Assembly (NCBI RefSeq): GCF_024259515.1
Contig: NZ_JANBWE010000001.1
Span: forward strand, 1-64,000
DNA: 64,000 nt
Source: Salirhabdus salicampi
GTDB lineage: Bacteria > Bacillota > Bacilli > Bacillales > Alkalibacillaceae
Direction of reading: 5' to 3'
Below the pieces are notes generated by a model, which was given only the letters and a program-made list of their open reading frames with translations, was not told where the DNA came from and ran no database searches. Positions 61,912-64,000 of the stretch are shown here, piece by piece. Both the position numbers and the translations under genes were made by a program. The stretch's first letter is position 1, and each line of letters begins with the position of its first letter.

Positions 61912-61950
61912 CCCAAAAGGTTAGATTTTCACTCTAACTTTTGGGGTACA
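61912..61950. terminator. Terminator between hydrolase and multicopper oxidase
   Basis: CCCCAAAAGGTTAGA / TCTAACTTTTGGGG, perfect stem. It can serve both converging genes. Confidence 0.85.
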
Positions 61951-61976
61951 GTACCGAAAGGAGGCGTTTTTCACTT

Positions 61977-64000
61977 TTATAAGTCTGATAATGGTTTTAC
62001 ATTTTTGTTGTTTATCTGGTCATGGACTCTTAACAAGCCCCACATACCACTTTCTAAGCTCCACATAATGTTCCCTGCCCGATACATGTAGTCTCCAGGA
62101 TGTTTAAACTTACCTCCTGCCCCACCTTCAATGTACGCGTCTAGTTTTGAACCTACTGTGTTCAAACCGTGTACAGAAGAATAAGCCGAGTTCATGTTAT
62201 TTGGGTTGAGGCGCCATCTATGGCCATGGAGGTGGAAAGTGTGAGTCCTTCTTCTCTCTGATGGCATGAGTAATCGAATAACTACAGGGTCTCCTTTATA
62301 GGCTTCCAACATTGGAGTTGCTGGGTCACCGTAGTGACTTAAACTAAATATTTTATGGTCATGAATATTTTCAGCCCGATTAAAGAGACGTTCTGATCGA
62401 TAATTAAATCCTTTAGAACCTTGATCGTAGGTGTCGGCCTCTTCTCCATTGTCAATGATTGGATCGCGTATTTCATTATTATTATTGTCTAGCAATCGTA
62501 TCCCATCGTGCATAATCAATACGTGTTCTCGGAATGTCGGTAAAAATGGATTCGTTATAACAGCATTTGTTGTTGATTTTGTAGGGTGGAGTGTAGCCGG
62601 GTCTAAATAGGCTGATCCTCTTGGTTCGACAATTAGAGTACCGAATGCCCCATGGTGCTTATGATGTCGTACATCAGCCATATCCCATAAGTTGACAGCC
62701 CCAACATAATCATCAATGTACCATTGGTACGTAATTGTTTCTCCCGGTGCAATTGTTTGATCAGGGTTAAATCCAACAGTTTCGCCACTAGAAGACTTTA
62801 CATCATATTGAACGAGTTGTGGATGCAGTGATATGCGTAATGAAGGATGGTAAAAGTTGTTTAATTTAATACTAGGGTAATGATGTGTATTCTTATTCTT
62901 CGGTTTGTGTAACGTATTGGCATTGAGCCGATTCGTTAACGTTACTTCAACCAAATCGCCTACATTCGCTCTAATGACCAGTGGTTCAGGATTCACCTCT
63001 CCAGATGAAATTTTCTCCACTTTTTCATCTAAGACAAAAATAATTCCGTCAGGGTCGTAATCGCCATTTTCATTATATTGAATAGGGGCTTGAATAGCTG
63101 ATATGTTATATTGTTTTAGTTTAGATCCTGAAAAGAGCGTTGAATTCAATTGTGCTTTATTAGGAGGGGAACCAGTTTGTTCAGGTGAAGTTTCCTGTTT
63201 CTTGCTTTGTTCTGATCTGTTAGGAAGGGGAATTAAATTATCTACTTTTTCCTCATATGCCCTAATTAGTCCCCAAGCTCCTAACCATATATCTTCAATT
63301 GTTTCAAAGGCATATAAATAGTCACCACTTCGAGGAACATAAGTCTCAAGTGTAAAAGACTCGGATATACCGGTGTGCTGTTGGGATACAAATGGGGAAT
63401 TTAAGTCTCTCTGTTCTCTTTTCCATCGTATACCATGCATATTAAAGCTATGGGATTCTTCATGTGATCCTTGGATTAATCGAATTCTAATCGAATCACC
63501 TTCATACGTCCTTAGTATTGGCGTTTCAGGATCACCATGGACAAAGGAACTAAATGAATATGCTACTTCATCGCCTGGACCTATTCGAAAAGGTAGCGGG
63601 GCATTACGATAGTTAATCGCGCTAACACCTGGATCATCTTGTGAGTCTGGAAATGGCGGTGGTTCGATAGGATTATCGTTATTGTCATATAACATGGTGA
63701 AATCTTGTGCAAATAAAGTGAAATCTCTATAGTCAGGTAATATTGGGTTTGTAACCGTAATTTGTGTGCCACAATTGACTTCGGAACCTGTTTCTGAGCT
63801 GAGAAAAGTTGAAAATCTAGGATGAATAATAGCTCCACCAAACATGCCGTGTTGTTGGTGTGAAGAAGCAAATAAGTGATCGTGATAAAATACAGCTTTT
63901 AATTCGACATCTGCATACCACTCATAACGTATCGTTTCCCCTTGTAAAACACTGCTGTCATAATTCCAACCAACATTTGCTCCATCGGAAACGAGACCGT
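61977..64000 (-). CDS. Large multicopper oxidase (MnxG-like?), 5' end outside window
   Basis: About 674 residues are visible; the frame stays open to the window edge, so the start is missing. Cupredoxin units repeat: FYHDHLFASSHQQHGMFGG (first HxH copper ligands), SHSFNMHGIRW, DVRHHKHHGAFG and HTFHLHGHRW near the end. The final unit reads NIMWSLESGMWG where a classical oxidase has His-Cys-His, so the type 1 site must be elsewhere or lost. Long repeated-domain copper oxidases with such an order include the Mn(II) oxidase MnxG of Bacillus spores; a link is possible, not shown. No signal peptide can be judged. Confidence 0.85.
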   Translation of the reverse strand, partial: GLVSDGANVGWNYDSSVLQGETIRYEWYADVELKAVFYHDHLFASSHQQHGMFGGAIIHPRFSTFLSSETGSEVNCGTQITVTNPILPDYRDFTLFAQDFTMLYDNNDNPIEPPPFPDSQDDPGVSAINYRNAPLPFRIGPGDEVAYSFSSFVHGDPETPILRTYEGDSIRIRLIQGSHEESHSFNMHGIRWKREQRDLNSPFVSQQHTGISESFTLETYVPRSGDYLYAFETIEDIWLGAWGLIRAYEEKVDNLIPLPNRSEQSKKQETSPEQTGSPPNKAQLNSTLFSGSKLKQYNISAIQAPIQYNENGDYDPDGIIFVLDEKVEKISSGEVNPEPLVIRANVGDLVEVTLTNRLNANTLHKPKNKNTHHYPSIKLNNFYHPSLRISLHPQLVQYDVKSSSGETVGFNPDQTIAPGETITYQWYIDDYVGAVNLWDMADVRHHKHHGAFGTLIVEPRGSAYLDPATLHPTKSTTNAVITNPFLPTFREHVLIMHDGIRLLDNNNNEIRDPIIDNGEEADTYDQGSKGFNYRSERLFNRAENIHDHKIFSLSHYGDPATPMLEAYKGDPVVIRLLMPSERRRTHTFHLHGHRWRLNPNNMNSAYSSVHGLNTVGSKLDAYIEGGAGGKFKHPGDYMYRAGNIMWSLESGMWGLLRVHDQINNKNVKPLSDL

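Overview
The window comes from a low-GC Gram-positive bacterium of the Bacillaceae. Evidence: the 15-gene tRNA array runs Asn-Ser-Glu-Val-fMet-Asp-Phe-Thr-Tyr-Trp-His-Gln-Gly-Cys-Leu, the order of the Bacillus subtilis trnD cluster; Shine-Dalgarno sites are strong (AGGAGG type); TTG and GTG starts are common; there is an S-box riboswitch, CcpA-like cre sites and a PucR regulator. I cannot name the species.

Region 1 (1-1778): 3' end of 23S rRNA, 5S rRNA and 15 tRNAs.

Region 2 (about 1766-25889): a 24-kb genomic island inserted at the 3' end of tRNA-Leu(CAA). A tyrosine integrase lies beside the tRNA, a near-identical 21-bp repeat marks both ends (1766-1786 and 25869-25889), TTTACACA arm-type boxes lie inside both ends, and what looks like the original tRNA-operon terminator sits beyond the right end (25905). 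The cargo looks mainly like defence: a DUF262/HNH (GmrSD-like) protein, a type I restriction-modification locus with an extra half-size specificity gene and its own tyrosine recombinase, a MazF/PemK-like protein, a MazG-like pyrophosphohydrolase with an HNH protein, a Pycsar pair (cyclase plus membrane effector) and an orphan membrane protein. Several small genes are unknown, and one locus is a decayed duplicate of another.

Region 3 (26.0-30.5 kb): a TIGR02206-type membrane protein, a double-winged-helix/nuclease-like protein, a second MazG-like gene that overlaps a second HNH gene (ATGA), and a frameshifted NERD/zinc-finger gene. A third HNH trace survives as a fragment at 44464-44553. The recurring MazG-HNH partnership is my best candidate for an undescribed two-gene system.

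Region 4 (31.1-44.3 kb): a long catabolic cluster on the + strand: class III CoA-transferase, thiolase-like protein without the usual cysteine, DUF35 partner, MmgE/PrpD protein, TAXI-type TRAP transporter, isopropylmalate-dehydrogenase-like enzyme, DapA-like lyase, IclR regulator, aldehyde dehydrogenase and zinc alcohol dehydrogenase. It starts with a near-consensus promoter and a cre-like site. The gene set suggests import and oxidation of a branched organic acid; the substrate is unknown.

Region 5 (44.8-54.6 kb): an MFS transporter, then a hydantoinase/allantoinase-like amidohydrolase, a double nitrilase-domain protein with a dead-looking second domain, a three-part DctPQM TRAP transporter and a PucR regulator: probably uptake and hydrolysis of a ureide or hydantoin-type compound.

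Region 6 (54.6-64.0 kb): on the - strand an SDR, a sodium:solute symporter, a polysaccharide-deacetylase-family hydrolase and an agmatinase-family ureohydrolase; a SAM-I riboswitch in front of a 72-residue orphan gene; glutathione-independent formaldehyde dehydrogenase; an alpha/beta hydrolase; and the C-terminal part of a large multicopper oxidase that runs off the window.
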